Source: Adiantum capillus-veneris (taxonomy: Eukaryota; Streptophyta; Polypodiopsida; Polypodiales; Pteridaceae). From it: DNA of 64,000 nucleotides. Shown one piece after another: positions 63,412 to 64,000 of the stretch. The stretch's first letter is position 1; every line of letters begins with the position of its first letter. The notes below the pieces were generated by a model. It made no database searches. It saw only the letters and a list, made by a program, of their open reading frames with translations, and was not told the origin of the DNA. The stretch is taken from assembly GCA_014529385.2 (NCBI GenBank), contig CM043944.1, positions 64,934,248 to 64,998,247 of the forward strand, given 5' to 3'. The translations under genes were made by a program, and so were the position numbers.

Positions 63412-64000
63412 ATTGCTCAAAGAGCACATACTACAAGCTGATAATGTGATGCCAGATTCCCGAGAGGAAGCAAGAAACATTTTGCGAAACTTGGGGATGG
63501 ATTACAATTCGATCCACGCTTGTCCTAATGACTACATTCTTTTCAGAGGGGAATACATAGACATGGAGAAGTGTCCGAAATGTGATTCCGAGAGATATCG
63601 AGTAGATCTCCATGGAACAAAAATTCCGCACAAGGTTTTGCGACATTTTCCTCTGCTTCCTCGCATCAAGAATTTCTTCAAATGTAAGTCCATTGCCGCC
63701 CTAGCATCATGGCATGAGGAGAATAAATCTTCGGATGGTGTGCTACCGATTCCTGCAGATTGTGTAGCTTGGAAACATATAGATGGAACATGGTCGGATT
63801 TTGCCAGGGAAGCTCGAAATTTGCACTTAGGCCTGGCTATGGATGGCGTAAATCCATTTGATCAAAGATCAACATCTTACAGTGTATGGCCCGTTGTCAT
63901 CGTCAACTACAACATCCCCCGTGGTTTACTACGAAGAAGGGGCACCTATGGCTAAGCTTGATTGTGCCGGGGCGATATAAAGTGAAGAATATGGATGTGT
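63412..64000 (+). pseudogene. CACTA TNP2-like transposase, exon 2 (incomplete at window end)
   Basis: LLKEHILQADNVMPDS, then NLGMDYNSIHACPNDYILFR and CPKCDSERYRVD, IPHKVLRHFPLLPRIKNFFK, SWHEENKSSDGVLPIPADCV, and LGLAMDGVNPFDQRSTSYS-VWPVVIV: the transposase_21/TNP2 domain in usual order. Near 63917 a one-base change in a C run breaks the frame, which then stops at 63955. In the next frame GHLWLSLIVPGRYK continues the homology to the window end. With the TAG in exon 1 this copy looks inactive. Confidence 0.88.

Larger units (their letters stand above)
60670..64000 (+). mobile_element. CACTA (En/Spm-type) DNA transposon, 5' part
   Basis: Starts CACTACAAGAGG, the diagnostic CACTA terminus. The next 190 bp hold repeated AGCGACGCTC-type motifs in both orientations and strong hairpins, the usual subterminal region bound by the element's own accessory protein. 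Then come long microsatellites and duplicated hairpin units, and from 62783 a TNP2-like transposase on the same strand. The 3' end lies outside the window. The 3 bases before the terminus are ACA, a candidate 3-bp target duplication that cannot be checked here. Confidence 0.85.

Overview
This is a transposon-dominated stretch of a land-plant nuclear genome. Evidence for a plant: Ty3/gypsy elements with two RNase H domains (Tat-like), a chromodomain-bearing chromovirus, Ty1/copia elements, a CACTA transposon with a TNP2-like transposase, and primer sites matching plant initiator-Met and Asp tRNAs. The abundance of long AG and AC microsatellites makes me think of a fern-like or other large-genome vascular plant, but the sequence does not prove this. 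No complete host gene is visible. About two thirds of the window can be assigned to mobile elements, most of them nested or broken.

Layout. 0.15-0.6 kb: a possible broken host exon on the minus strand. 1.48-2.5 kb: a large imperfect inverted repeat. 3.2-3.8 kb: microsatellites and a hairpin unit. 5.59-7.87 kb: a compact copia-type element with both LTRs, target duplication CTAAG and only gag inside (TR-GAG type). 8.74-16.93 kb: a Tat-like Ty3 element (Tat-A) with target duplication GTAT, a collapsed 5' LTR and a dead pol. 17.3-21.3 kb: a minus-strand copia element whose LTR carries the next insertion. 21.30-31.56 kb: Tat-B, with both LTRs and target duplication ACAT. 31.75-33.22 kb: an integrase relic of a third Ty3 lineage, followed by a probable LTR. 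36.75-36.96 kb: a copia fragment interrupted by the 10.7-kb chromovirus at 36.97-47.65 kb (target duplication GGTTC, LTRs about 1% diverged). 47.8-55.5 kb: tandem duplications, a gag-like relic, minisatellites and a fold-back element. 55.59-58.18 kb: a solo LTR of the Tat-A family (target duplication CCAT). 60.67 kb to the window end: the 5' part of a CACTA transposon with subterminal hairpins, long microsatellites, duplicated hairpin units and the first two exons of its transposase.

Most interesting reading. The chromovirus appears to start its coding inside its own LTR. A 47-codon ATG exon at 38532-38672 ends at a GT donor and is in phase with an AG acceptor at 39864-39865, placed after the primer-binding site. 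Beyond the acceptor lies an unrecognised reading frame that ends at 40369. The gag frame has no usable ATG at its N-terminus, but it also begins right after an in-phase AG at 40584-40585. The element may therefore express an unknown protein and Gag-Pol from spliced RNAs that share an LTR-encoded N-terminus. Other notable items are a duplicated small reading frame in the Tat-B leader, 4-bp target duplications in both Tat-like families, palindromic repeats in the TR-GAG leader, a tRNA-Asp primer site next to a copia gag relic, and a hairpin unit present both near 3.7 kb and in several copies inside the CACTA element.
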